A stretch of DNA of 64,000 nt from Strigamia acuminata (lineage: Eukaryota > Arthropoda > Chilopoda > Geophilomorpha > Linotaeniidae). The stretch covers positions 9,362,001-9,426,000 of the forward strand of contig OX442316.1 of assembly GCA_949358305.1 (NCBI GenBank). Direction: 5' to 3'. Shown here in pieces: positions 40,101-53,200 of this stretch; within the stretch, counting starts at the first letter, position 1; each line of letters begins with the position of its first letter. The notes beneath the pieces were generated by a model. The model did no database searches and was not told the origin of the DNA. It was given only the letters and a program-made list of their open reading frames with translations. Both the position numbers and the translations under genes were made by a program.

Positions 40101-41767
40101 GTCCCGAGTGAATATTCCAATTTAAATCCAACGACAACGCATCGAATTCCATCATAATTTGTAGCAAAATATAAAACATTTTCTTTTTCAAGTGGGGTCG
40201 AGAGAGAAAAAAGAGAAGAATGTAAAGCAGAAATCTAGACTTACAGAAACCGAATCTGATGACCGGAAACGAGTGCCTCTATAATTTTTTATATACAGCA
40301 AGGCTGGAATCAACTGATCCATTTTTGCGTCAATCATCGAGTTTTTCACCATTTGGAATGATAAGCAACGCGAGGTTCTAGTCACTTGCTCGCATCTGCA
40401 CTCGTCTGTTAGTTCTATGTCAACAAGAAAGTATTTCCTAAGTGGGTGAATTCCTTTCAGTGATTCACGCAGCTCTTCTTCGCTCTGCTTCCTCGCAAGT
40501 TGCAACCTTGCGGCGCGCTAACAAATCACTCGAACCAACATATCAAGGCAACACCAACACTACTTTCATTTGCTCAATACTACGGACTAAATTTAGATCT
40601 CGCAGGTAGAAAATCAAAAGGAAACATGTCTGCGCACCGATGCTAGTTACAGTGAGTATATCCCTTTATATTTGCCTCGATTAACGCATTGTTTTCGCTC
40701 ATTAAAATCGAACAACGGTGCGTGATTTTTCTTAATTTTTTCTTTAGAAAAATTTCTAATTTATTATATTTGGTTTTTCTAACTTGTTCCACAGTTTTTT
40801 GCTAATTAAACACTTTTTTTCTTTTCGTTCTTCCACACGAGTGTCTTATTAGGGTATGGAATAACTTAGATTTATGGAACCACAAACTGTCAAGTTTTAT
40901 TTCAGACAGAAATAGCATTAAAAATATCGCCATTGGTGCGTATATGAGAGTTTACACTAATTACTTTCATTTTGTTGCTCGATAATCTCGCTTTAAAAGT
41001 GTTAATTTGCAAACATTTAACTCCAAAAAGAAGGATGTTATTGTTGTTTATTGCATCATTACATTTGGGGGCAGTTGCCAACATTTTGTGCGCTCGAAAT
41101 ATTCGTTAAGCTATTAGTAACTAGTGACTTGGACAAATTGTTCAATTAAGAGTTAAGTTTACAATGTGCACGAAACAAATAGTTTTTCCTTCAACGAGTT
41201 CATTTGCATTGAAATTGAATAACAATAGAATGAAAAAGAATTGGCGATAAACGACTTTTACAATAAAAATTTTAAAAAAATAAAAATTTTAAATTATTTT
41301 AAAATAATTAGATAAGAAAACGCAAAAACACCCAAAAATAATATCTATGTTTGAAAAGTGTTTTAGTAGCGAATAAATGCATTTAATCGAGTGCTTATAC
41401 TGTTATTTCCACACTCAAGCTCAAAATTCAACTTCGCGCAACTCTTGCGCCAACTGTTGCTAAATAGCCAAACCAAACCAAATCTAGCGTCATCTAACGA
41501 GCCAATTACACACTAAAATTTCTGTTATCGAGCTTTTCTTATGTTACTATTTTTTCCTGCTTCTGAGGAAATCATAAAAACTGTTAAAAAATAGTTTACA
41601 TCACTTCCTATCAACACTAATTATGTTTAAAGTTACACAATTACATATTTTCCTTCATCAATTTACATAAGTACCTCTTTAGCTACAATATCCAATGCTT
41701 GATCTTCAGCAGCTGAATGCAATTTAGACGTAGTTCTACGTCTGCCTGCAACAACCGGAGTCGTCAT
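37200..41767 (-). CDS. LRRFIP2: LRRFIP-family coiled-coil protein
   Basis: First coding exon 41675-41767 reads [20 protein letters not shown] and ends DIVAKE. Then come the family signature [20 protein letters not shown] (exon ending near 39504), a Ser-rich exon ([20 protein letters not shown]), and long coiled coil: [69 protein letters not shown], and the end [13 protein letters not shown] at 37200. Vertebrate LRRFIP1/2 bind Flightless-I and act in Toll-like-receptor and Wnt signalling and in nucleic-acid sensing. Exons are mostly phase 0, favouring exon skipping. One such optional exon is described separately (40249-40513). Start, order and end agree with the family; I see no frame break. 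Confidence 0.88.
40249..40513 (-). other. Probable alternative LRRFIP exon
   Basis: An open, phase-0 exon bounded by an acceptor (after GTGATTTGTTAG) and a GTAAGT donor. It begins [20 protein letters not shown], echoing the [11 protein letters not shown] exon, then continues with a Cys-containing stretch absent from known LRRFIPs. Its presence in transcripts is unproven. Confidence 0.5.
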
Positions 41768-42764
41768 TGTCGAATGGAAGCACACTTTACTTGAAATCTG
41801 CAAAATAATCAAAGAATTAATGTTTTTATACACAAATAAACATGTGTTGTTTCCAAATCACAAATTTCTAGATTTTTCCCTCCCTGATTTTTATGGAGCA
41901 TAATTTCTGCAGAATTTCCGAACAAATAATAAATTTTGTAATTTTTTTAAGGTAATATTTTTTTTTCTTGGCGAGAATTAAGATTTCGCAAGGTCATCAG
42001 TTTGTGGTACCCGGTTAGGTGCACCAATCTGGGATAGACAACGTTTAATAGACACGATAACCTCTTAAAATCCGTCTAATTTTATTCCGGCTTTTAAACT
42101 TGCTAAAATAGGGCCATTTACCTGTCAAATTAGCTCCTACAGTAACGCAATATAATGTCAACCGGAATCAGTAACTCCTCCATAACGCCTCACTTTGACC
42201 ACGGCCAAATATATCTACATAAGAATAATTAAAAGGTGTGTATTCAAATATAAATTTATTTATATTAGTTTTAGTAAAAATTATGTTGGTTTTTTTGCTT
42301 TTTAAAATATTATAGCGAAAGCAATGATTACAACATCACAAACATAGTTTTAGTTACCTTTTTTTATATACAACGAGCTTGTTCGTGCCATTTTGGATCC
42401 GAAAGATTAACATATCAAGACCCGAGTTCACTAACGTCATAGTAAGTGTGCAGTGATGCGCGATGACTTTATCGACTATATAGTAAGCAGTCGATAGCGA
42501 TCAAATTTCAAATTTCTCTCGCTGAAAGGTTCAATTATAAAATTATTTTTTGACAAAAGCAAATAAAATTCGCAAAAGAATGTAATAATAAAATAACTGG
42601 AAAAAAACGACACTATAGAGCGTGTTTAAATTAATAAAATACCACGGTGTCGATAATATCGACTATTTGATAACTATCCCGCATCGCAGCCGAGCAAGTT
42701 TTGTTTACGAAAAACAAAATGGCGGATTTCTAAACACGCGAGACATTTTAGCCCGGTATTTAAC
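41768..42764. promoter_or_regulatory. Divergent promoter region LRRFIP / SNRNP48
   Basis: The two genes point away from each other across about 1 kb. ACAAAATGGCGGATTTC near 42713-42730 matches a YY1/Pho-type ATGGCGG element just upstream of the SNRNP48 start, and several TCGATA-type half sites (for example near 42487 and 42650) resemble DREF sites. Binding is inference. Confidence 0.4.
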
Positions 42765-44560
42765 ATGAACGAAGCCGATTTGATGAATAAAACGGGAACA
42801 GAAGATAGGCAAGCGTTTGTTGATAATTTGGGCGAATATATAAGTTCTGCAAAACATTCCATCGATAGTTTTATTGATAAATTCGGGTGGACTAAGGAAT
42901 ATTTGTGCAAAGTAATCACACAAAAGCGTGCTATTTCTTATTAGATTTATCTCAAATTTTGAATATTATTTTGACAGGATTTATCCTCACCCAAAGTGCG
43001 ATGCCCGTTTAATCCGGGCCATGTGATGCCAGCTGCTTCGTTAGAGAAACACAAAGAAATCTGCGCTTGGAAAAATGAGGGTTATTCGAAAGAAGAAATT
43101 GTATATTTAATGAAAATTAATTACTCAGGCCAAAACAAACCTTTTAATTTTAATTTTAACTTTAGGAGAAAGCTTTACCAAGTTCCCATTTTTTCTATCA
43201 AAACTCTACTTCGGTTGTTCCCGTTTTAATAGACAAAGCTATGCAATCGAAAATACTTACAGATGCAGCCACGAATTCCGGTGATCAGTCTTTTGGTAAG
43301 TAAAATAAAATAAAAATAAAAAATTTTTAATTTTAAAAATAAAAATAAAAATTATTTATTATTATTATACTGGCAATCATAACCCAAGTATATACAATTC
43401 GATTGACACGAGACGTTAATTTTAATTCAATTATTTTTTGCAGTGATGGTGAGTGAAAATTTCTGTGGCATTAGTTGCACAATTATACTTTCATCCAAAT
43501 AATATCCTTTGTTTGAATTTATTAAATTTTTTAAATGTACGTAATAATTTAAATACAAATATGGATATATCCTTTTGGGTTAAGTAATTATTGGCCAACT
43601 AAAAATATCCTTTTGGGGTTAAAATTATTGAAACTAATTGTATCCTTGTAAAAAAATAGGCAAAAAGAGCAAGATGTGAAATATTACAATCGAATAATTC
43701 GATGCTAACGTTTGTTTATTCTTAATTATACAGCGCCTGTGGATCGAAATGTGCCTCGTACGATGGATCGTGTTATTACGGAGTTTACTCCGAGGGAACG
43801 ACTCGCTATTTATGAATTTGTCATTGATAGAATGAAACAAATAAAGAAAGAATCTCTAGTGAAGTTTGAGGATTTACAATATACGATAGAAGCAAAACGT
43901 GGTTCGTTATTTCTTCGGCAAATTATAATTCTACGTACTAATAACTATCGTTCAACAGATACTGGTGAAGGAAAACCTAAAAGTGAACTAGAGATGATCG
44001 CCGAACACCGCGATTACAAGCGTCGTCGTCAATCTTACCGCGCTAAAAACGTTCACATAACTAAGAAGTCGTACACGGAAGTAAATAATTATTAATTTTA
44101 TTCATACAAAGGAGAAACTAAACAATATTGTTACCGTTTTAAGGTGATGCGGGAAGTAATCCAAAACCAAATGGAAGTTCTGTCAGAAAACGTGGACGAA
44201 ACGAGCAGAGAGGAGACTAAAGAACTCGTCATAAAATCTGAAGAATCTGACAACAATAAAAGCAGATCGCATAGGTTGAACAAGTGGTTAAAATTATCAA
44301 TTTAAAAAATTAACTTTAATTACAATATCACAGACAAGATCGGAACGAAAGGTCGCGATCCAGTAAACGCTCTCACGACGACGAGAGAACGCGCGAATCT
44401 TCGCATCAGCGCAAACATAAACGAGAAAAGTAAGTATTAAATCGTATAAACATTGTAAATGTTTATTTTAAATGTTTATTATTATTTTTTCAGACGTGAG
44501 GAGGAGCATCACAAGCATCATCGCAAACATCATAAACACAAAAAATCTAAATCTAAATAA
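42765..44560 (+). CDS. SNRNP48: U11/U12 snRNP 48-kDa protein (minor spliceosome)
   Basis: First exons 42765-42911 (MNEADLMNKTGTEDRQ) and 42978 onward. The CHHC zinc finger CPFNPGHVMPAASLEKHKEIC is the U11-48K type that contacts the U12-type 5' splice site. Following exons carry DRVITEFTPRERLAIYEFV and the hallmark IAEHRDYKRRRQSYRAKNVH followed by ITKKSYTEV, nearly identical to the vertebrate protein. The C-terminus is basic and His/Lys/Ser-rich (RSHR, KRSHDDERTRESSHQRKHKR, ending HKHKKSKSK), like SR-type splicing factors. AATAAA lies near 44625. The introns I saw inside it are ordinary GT-AG. Presence implies the species keeps U12-type splicing. Confidence 0.93.
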
Positions 44561-45310
44561 TCGTTTAAAACGACTTTTTTATTTGAAATTTTCTCCTTAG
44601 TGTTTCAAATACTTATGAGTACAATAAACAAAAATATTCATCACATTTAGATCGTTTATACAATGGTGCGATCTGCGCCGAATGAGCCACCAATGAATTT
44701 TTTTTCTTATTTTTTCTTCGTTAGAAATCGCTAAACATGAATTATGCTTTCGTTATCGTGAATAGATGCTCGACAAAGTAAGCTGTCTAAATTATTGAAA
44801 TAAATAAAGAGTATAGAGTTCAGATCCTAAAGTACACCGATTGTACAAAACGTAATATCGTCAAAAATCATTTAAACTAAGTTTCTTCAAGTTGTATAAA
44901 TAGGATTGGGTTTTCTAAAGTTGTAAACAACTAGGCACGATTACGTAAAAGTCACAAATGCTCGACAGTATAGTTAAACGGTAAAATACAACAAAAATTT
45001 AAATAAAATAAAAAAATAAAAAATACTCTAAAAAGCTGTCCTATAGAAATGTCCCCAAATGGCGACGACAAACAGGAAGGAAAAAAAGGAAATAAAAATC
45101 AATAACAATTCACTTCTACAGTATAAGATTCGAAATCAAACTCAACATCCTTCAACAATTTCATATAAAAACCCGTACGTTTATGTACACGTCCTTTGGG
45201 AACACTTAGAAAATCCATTTGCATACATTTTGTCGTATCGTTTTTCTTCTTTTTTGTCTAAAAAAGATAAATCGCTTCACTCAATGTAGAAAAGTCATTC
45301 ATCTCGAAGT
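44561..45310. other. Converging 3' UTRs
   Basis: SNRNP48 polyadenylation region and the probable 3' UTR of the PKI-like gene. Nothing else supported. Confidence 0.5.
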
Positions 45311-46728
45311 TTAAGCTTGTGGTGCTTCTGCTTCTCCGTTCGCAGGCATCGAACTGGCTTGTGAACTCCCACTCGCTTCACCTGTATTTGATGTAGAGTC
45401 TAAAATAAATAAAAATAAAAATTATTCCATAAATTCTCATCAAACTTAACTAGAACTTTTCTGACAGTTACACATTTGATTTTAATGAATTTTTCATACT
45501 TAGATTGGAACATTTATAGATTATTTCGCAGCCACGTAAATATATTTATTTATTCACTCATCATCCCGACGAGTATATCGAAACCACTGACCTCATACCG
45601 TATTCTGGTCACACCTCGCAATGTATATTTGAATTCGATCGGTAGACTAAAATACTTTTATAAAGTTACAACCTAACCACACCCCTAGTCAATGGGTTAA
45701 TTGTGCACTTCTAAAAGGTTGGTCTATTTTTACAAAATAATTTGCTACAACTATACACTAAAAACACGACTATAGGCTGTAAATTTGATTCCGTCATAAA
45801 AAAAAATCAAATTCACTTCAACGTCAAGTGGAATAAAATTGATTGATTCGATCGATAGATACAAAAGAACGATAAATGTCCAATTCATTTTTTTTTATTT
45901 TTCCGCTAAATAAAAAATAAAAAATAAATAAAAACAAAAAAATAAAAAAGAGCAGTAAATCGATTTGGTACTTCAGCAATTATTTGTTAAAATTAGATTC
46001 ACTTTCAATAATGGACACTGTGCAAACGATCGATTGGAATTATCAGTAAATAGCCTCGTTATTTCCTCCTTACTGCCGTGTAAATAATACCCCAAACATC
46101 AAAACATCTTCAGATCTCTTAAACTACACTTTATTACATCGATGTGCTCCCGAAATCAAATTCCGTACCCCAAAACGACAATTTACTAACATTGCGATGC
46201 ATCCATCTCACTTTTCTTCGTTAACAATTAATACAATGAAAAATCACATCGCGCCTCGTTTTGCGAAGACATTCTTTACAAGAAAATCGATTGAAACGAG
46301 AGAAAAATTACTCCTTACAAAGTTCATTCACCCCAAACATTGCACAAGTTGCTACAGACACTCGGTATGGTTACAATAAATAGCATCACACCTGCTTAAA
46401 CAGTCTGCGTTTGTTCATGCATCAAAAATAAACATCAAATGCAATATCGTCTGGAGTGAAAAAACTCAAATGGTATTAAATTAAAGTGTGTGATTTCATT
46501 CAAATGGTGAATTTCCCCACTGAGCAATGCTAGAAAATGAATCATTTCTGTAGAAAATATTCCCTTACCTGAACATGAAAGCTTTCCCATTTCACAAGGT
46601 AAATCTCCAGTGCCCACCGCAGCACCTTCGGTCATAATATGCGGCATGGCATTACGCCGTCCTGTCCGTCCAGTTTGTAAAAAATCGTCGAAATTCGCAT
46701 TTACCGCGGTAGCACCTCCAGCTTCCAT
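45311..46728 (-). CDS. PKI: PKI-like inhibitor of cAMP-dependent protein kinase
   Basis: Two coding exons, 46569-46728 and 45311-45399, joined in phase 1, give 82 residues, close to the 70-78 of vertebrate PKIs. The pseudosubstrate NFDDFLQTGRTGRRNAMPHI matches the PKI inhibitor core: Phe eleven residues before the pseudo-phosphorylation site, Arg at the P-6, P-3 and P-2 positions, and Ala in place of Ser/Thr. PKIs bind the PKA catalytic subunit and export it from the nucleus through a leucine-rich signal; here DLPCEMGKLSC is only a weak candidate. The C-terminus is Ser/Ala/Glu-rich and disordered. The exon is open upstream of the chosen Met back to an acceptor, so a non-coding or coding first exon probably lies further upstream. 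Confidence 0.82.
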
Positions 46729-48177
46729 TGCTCCCTGAGCTGCTGCTCCAGCCTGCAAATAACAAACACCCGGATGTTGTTGCTTAGCAACTTATTTTTT
46801 ACAAACCGGTCGCGAGCGAAAATGGCAAATCACATTTATGGACAATGGATTGGTCATTCCATTACGCAAGTCGCCAAATGGCCAACGATTTAGATTAGAA
46901 AAAACTAGAGTACGCGACATTACACTCCCAAAAAAACAAATTCTCACAAATAATAAATGTTGTGTGTTTTGTTCGCTCGGTTGATTAATGCCTAGAAATA
47001 AAAGCCAATTTGTATTCTTATAATCGATCACGTACTACGCGTGCTTCATTTAATCCACTAATTAAATTAATATCGAACATATCAACAGAAAATAAATCAC
47101 TGGGTTATTAGTTTTCTTTTTTAAACGTGGAAAACATCTTGCTCAACATGTTTTTAACAATTTTTCTCGTTTGTAAGACTTCAAAAATTTAATCATGAGA
47201 GTTTTCTGGAAAGGGGGACAAATAAATTCACGTGTTTTGTTATTTTATTCCCTTGCCCTTCCCGAATAACTAATTTTGCTTACAACTGGAAGCGACTACG
47301 AGCCCCCTGCTGTTAGTTTACATCAAGGATACTTAGTAGTTCCACTTATGTAAAGTTTGCCTGACATTTCGCTTCGGTAGTAAAAATAACAACAACATGC
47401 GTGCGGGCGTGAATATGAATTTTTCGAATTTTTCAACGAAATAAAAAACATATATTTGTAAAATAAAAATTTCTCTACACATTTTACACCGGAGTAACAA
47501 CCATTTAAAAAAAAAATTTATAATGTAGAAATTATTTTTAATTTGTAATGACAGTCATTGACAATTAATATTGACAGGTTTTCTCTGGAAGTAATAAGGA
47601 TATATTTTGAACACTTAAGATCTATATCCGTCATAGAAAACATGTGACGAATGAGAACTACATGTTGCAAACGCACTACTATTTTTAGATAAAGTAAAAA
47701 TTCCCGCAAGATTTCTCTTGAGCCGAATCCGCCCATTACACGCATGGAAAATGTGATTGGACTTTCATTTTCCAAGCGAAATCACTAAGGTCACGAGGCT
47801 AAAATCAATACCTCCTTCAACCCTTTCTGGGCTTATCTACACCCTCATAAAATAAAAGAATATACAAAATAATGGTTTCATCAATTTCATTTCGTGTCGT
47901 GAGCAAAATGAAAAAACATAATCAAAAAAATTTATCAAAGCATTTGTCTGACCCTGGAGATAACTTGGGGCCTTAATCTCTTTTTTTAATGATTACTTTA
48001 TCCAACATAAATGAGTCATGTTCACGTTCGTTGGAGCGAAAGTAAGAAGCTTGGAATAACAACCTGATCATGAGTTACTTGGGTTTGCTCAGAAGTCATT
48101 TAGTGCATGATGAAGAAAAGTATATTGTCCAGTCTCGTATGAAGTAAACCTGTAAATCAAAGGTAAAATGAAAATTA

Positions 48178-48222
<45 letters not shown>

Positions 48223-49399
48223 CTAGAAAATTATCTGTAATAATTACGAATGCAACAGTTTTAGATTATAACGAGCAAAAATAAATGGAATTTGATACGA
48301 AAAACAGGTAAGATCAAACGGGTTTGTATATCGATTAATTATAGTTATAAAATTTAATCATCTTCACAAATTGCCACTATAAAATGTCTCCCATTCCAAC
48401 TTCCAATTGCGACATGAGGAGATGACATCTATTCCAATCAATTTAAATTTCTGAAGGCATCAAATAAATTTAAAACAAAACATTTACGTGACAAATTAAC
48501 GTCAATTATCGTTTGAAACAAAAAGACAAGAAAGAATGAAAGTCTTCACGTATTGTCAAGTAAGTTTATTACGACATGACTCATCATTACATAATTACAC
48601 GCGAAGCGTAACTTATTGGCTTATTATTTGTTACGCGAGCTAATAATAAAAATGAGGGCAAACAAGAATCTCGATATGAAGCCATTGACTAAACAAAAGT
48701 GCAGATGGAATGTGAGCAATGCTAATTAAAATAACGACGCCATGTGTTTCCAAGCAACGGGACAACTACTTTTTCTTACCCAGTTTAATGCAGCGAGACG
48801 CCTGTTTTCATTTCCAAAATCGTGTTGTTTCGACGTGTTGCATCAAGAGGTCAACTGGCATGTTGTTTCTAATGGAAACATTGAAACAACCACGTTGAAG
48901 GCAGTTTTATCTTAAGTATAATCTTGTATTCGGTCTAGGTACAATACCAGAACTACGTAACGACAGAGAATAAACATTTTTGGCAGCGACATCAGGTGAG
49001 AGAAATTAGAAGTTGTTTCAATTAAATGTTACTACTTCCAGGAAATGCTATTATTAAATAACAAAAAAGACGAGAAGAAAACTGGAAATCAGAGATTCAA
49101 ACAATAGTTTATTGCAACAACTTGAGTTTAAACTTATAAACATTATTGAATAACCAATAATGATTTAGTAATAACATGAGTATAATAAAAGGCAGGCATT
49201 TTTTGGTTCAAGGAAACTTAAATATCTGATTTGCAGTGATAACAAAATCAAGCGGAATGTCATTTATACATAATTGGAATAATTAGATCATTGATTAAAT
49301 TAAATTTAAAAGCTGTTTGTACAAAATGCATTGTGGAAGACTAATAAGTGGATGGTGAAAATGAATAAATGCCCCACAAGTGCTAATTAAATGTGTTAA
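46729..49399. other. PKI upstream region, no coding gene seen
   Basis: 2.7 kb of AT-rich DNA, presumably 5' UTR exons and promoter of the PKI-like gene. A minus-strand GTAAGA donor near 48778 could end a non-coding first exon. Confidence 0.4.
48181..48219. repeat. (TAA)n microsatellite
   Basis: Thirteen uninterrupted TAA units. Confidence 0.95.
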
Positions 49400-49524
49400 T
49401 CATAGATGAGAAGAAGCAGTTTTTGAGATTCCAGCGTTTATTCTTCCTTTATACTGAGAATCATTCTGTACATTACTGCTATGTTGTGTCTTTGTAGACA
49501 GATCTTCGCGTCTTCCAGGCCCAC
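49400..49524 (-). other. Alternative NPC1 terminal exon
   Basis: An acceptor (TTTTTATAG) at 49525-49526 opens a phase-1-compatible exon that can replace the 50212-50303 exon. It encodes GGPGRREDLSTKTQHSSN and ends SKTASSHL. This tail has no di-leucine. Use in transcripts is inferred from splice sites and frame only. Confidence 0.5.
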
Positions 49525-50211
49525 CTATAAAAAGGTTAAGAAGAAAATTAAAGAAACCAATTTTAGACAATTGTAAAACTAGAGAAAAAAGATGTTAAAA
49601 CCAGTAACAACTAAACTACACCAGATATGAAAATCTCAGCAGCTGCATTCAAAAATTCGTGTTTTAAGTTTTTTTGGTGTTTGTCAGTTTCTTTTTTAAT
49701 CTTTTAACAACACAAAACAAAAACACAAACACTGAGAACACTTGTAACACGACTTTTTTTAATGCAGTTAGCGAAATGAAATAAAAAGTGTTTTATTCAT
49801 AAACCAAAAAATAAAAATAAAAATAAAATAAAAGGAAACAGCAAAATGAACCTTTTCTGGAATGTGGAAATTTACACAAGAATATAAGTTGAGAAATAAA
49901 ATAAAATGAAAAGATATAAAATAAACCCGTATTATTTGAGTGGGGAAAGGGGGGAAACAAAGAAAAATAAAAGCTAAACTAAAAATAAACAATGATTAAA
50001 TTAGATGAGCATATATATTTAAAAACATGATGCAATTTTTATTATACAGTGCTGGTACAAAGTTAAAATTATATAAATCTTTTGTTGAAAACAAAAATTA
50101 AATTAATTAAATTATGAACCGAAAAAATATATAACTTAAAAAAAAAAAAACATCTTTTCTTTATTTCTGTAAAGCTTATATTAAACTTGAGTCCTACTTG
50201 GGGCTTTCACA

Positions 50212-53200
50212 TTACGAACTGCTGTCAGAGTCTACGCTGTGATATGACTGCCTTAATAAAACTTGTTGATGTTCAAGATACCTCTTCTTGTTCACTGGAG
50301 GACCTACATCAAATGTAAATAGTAAAAAGCAGGAATATCGACTCGGGACCACCAAACATTCAAATAAATATTTAAATTGTCGAGCAAGTTTTTGTACAAA
50401 AATGTAGAAAATAAAATCAAAACTATTTCTGAGCATCCTACGTGTCGTAATAACGGGAAAATCAACAAATTAAAAATCTAAACATAATAAATTTGCGGGA
50501 ACTTAAAATAAAAACAAAAATTTCTAAAAGAAAGAAATAAAATTCTATCAAATTGTATGTACTAGAAAGCAAAGAAATCATATCAGTTATTACTCCGGGA
50601 ACTCTAAATCACGAGCATTTCCATGCACAACTATGGGAAAAATAATTTTTATAACATTCTGTCATAGCCTCCAAAGAAAACCTCAAAGATTGAAATTACC
50701 ACAATAATTCGGTTTTACTTTCTATTATTACAGCTCGGATTCACAATAGCGGAGCAGTTTCAAATGTTGAGGTTTTGGTCGGAGTTCAACTACACATCCT
50801 GAATTAAAAATGAATGAGAATCTTACCTATATAACTGAGTAAAACTGGTAAAAATATTAACCCATGTGATGCACCAATCAGAACAATTCCCAAATACATT
50901 CGGAAATAAAATACTCGAAAAATTTGTGATTTAGCAAATGCCAAAACGACAATTCCTCCAAACTTTGTTAACGTGATTCCCGATAAAACCTTTAAAAGAA
51001 ATTAAAAATTAATCAAAATTTAATCATTAATTATTATTATTTTTTTAACCGATGATCCCATATTGACTATCGCTTCTTTGGTTCGTAATAATCGTGTATC
51101 CTGCACACTTACAGCATACGCTCGCGTTATGTGGGAACAAAACTCGACGGCAATGCCAACCGCCTGTTAACAAAATAAAACGAATTAAACCCGTCACTGC
51201 ATTATTTTCGCATTGTTTAACTTACCATAACAAGATTGACTAACGAAACGGCATTCAACTGAATATGCCACCAATACATGAGTCCCATTAAATTCATTAT
51301 AATCATGGTAATGGTGGCAATGATTATAAGTGCTGAAAACACATCAAACCCTAATAAAATAAATGACACGATGAATATGGCTCCGATGGAAATGCCCAAA
51401 TTTTGAATGGTATCTTCCCACATCGTCAAATATTGCTCATAAAATACGTAAAAAACACTAAATAAAATAACAATAAACAAATAAATAAAGCATCCAGTCT
51501 CTTCAATTTGATTCTTATACCTGTACGGAAAAACTTCGTAGGGTTTATTACCGGTAATCCTTGTTTCGTTTCCTTTAAGATTCCCATTGATTGTTTCCGT
51601 TATTCTTTCAGACAAGTATCTTGCCCATTTCAGTGCACTAAAATAATCTTTCGACGACTTCAAAATTGTGTGATACGTCATGAAGTACGTAGCTAAAAAG
51701 AAATTGTTAATACAAACACATACGCAATGGACGAGTAAAAGTAATACCTCCTATCCGGATCGTATGCGTTTCAGTGTTATTTAACAACTCCACACCGCTC
51801 GCGAATGCAGCGTGGCCACTAATAACCAAGAAAAATTAACTTTTCATTTAGAACACAAACTACCTCGTGCGTTTTATAATTGTCTCCGCAAAATTACCCT
51901 AAGCAGCTTGCATCTGCATCCTTCGGTGGATTTTCTTCCAAATAAATAGGTAAATATTTAATAAAGTTGTCGGAACGAACCCGAGTAGTGTTTTTATATT
52001 TCTCCGTTTGAATGTTACAAGGAAAACAAGGAGGAGATTTCTTTTCTGGACAATATCCTCCTCCGGTCTCAGTATTCTGCCAACAACAATCAGTACCAGT
52101 TCCCCAAGCTTCGTAACTATCTAACCACGACTGCGATTCCTGCGCAATGTATGTTCTGGAATAAAATATATTTTTTTAAATTTATACAACAATTAAATTA
52201 AATTAAATCAAACTTGTTCGATTGTTTAGCTGCAAAACGAATTTCCATTAACAACGAGTCCACGTCGCATCCCAAGCCACTGCACAGCTGGTCCTGAGCT
52301 TCGTACCAGGAATAATCGTATCCTTCCTTCACTACAAAATAAACGGGTGGACCAACTGCAAGATACTCTTTAAGTGCCTCGAAATAACGAAGGACAAAAG
52401 AATCCTACGAGAACAGAAAAAAAAGATCAAAATTTTTAATTTTGAACCAATTTCTTTTATTGTGTATGTACTTACTTCAGGCATAGATAATTCTTGATCT
52501 AACCCAACCTCAATCTTATTAATTACAGCTGCTGAACTACACAACCAACCAAAAAAAATCACAATCTAAAACATTAAAAAATAAATTTATAAATTTATAA
52601 TTATTATAAAAATAAATAAATCTTATCTTACCACTGCAATCCTTACAGGTGGTTTCAATAAAAAAGGAGCATAAAAGTTTTTAAATAACCTGAACAGCAG
52701 GCTTTCAGTCTGCTCAGATGCATCATCTTTAGAACCTTGCACGCAACAACATACGTCAAGTCTATTGTTCTGCAAACATCTCAAATGTAACTTAAAGCCG
52801 TAAAAACTTCAATACATTGAAACTTACTTCCTGCCTTTGAATATCCATTGCTAATAAACTGACAAAACATGTAATTTGTAAAAGAAAATCAATCAATAAC
52901 GCCATTCCGGCGTACAAAGCGAATGTTTTGACGGCAGGCATCGCCGATAATCCACCCAGAAAGAAACAACACGATTCTGAAAAACTTGATAGAAGCATGC
53001 TGGGGGCCACTTCACCAACAATTCGACCGATTTGCTCTTCTCTCGATTCCGTTGGCTGCCGTCGATCTCTCTATTATATTTTAATTGATAAATTTAATAT
53101 GTTTTTCTAATTTTTTTTTCAATTTGAAGTTCTCACCTGATAAGTTTGTACTAATATAAAAATATTATCCACACCGACAGCTAGCACGAGAAATGGAATG

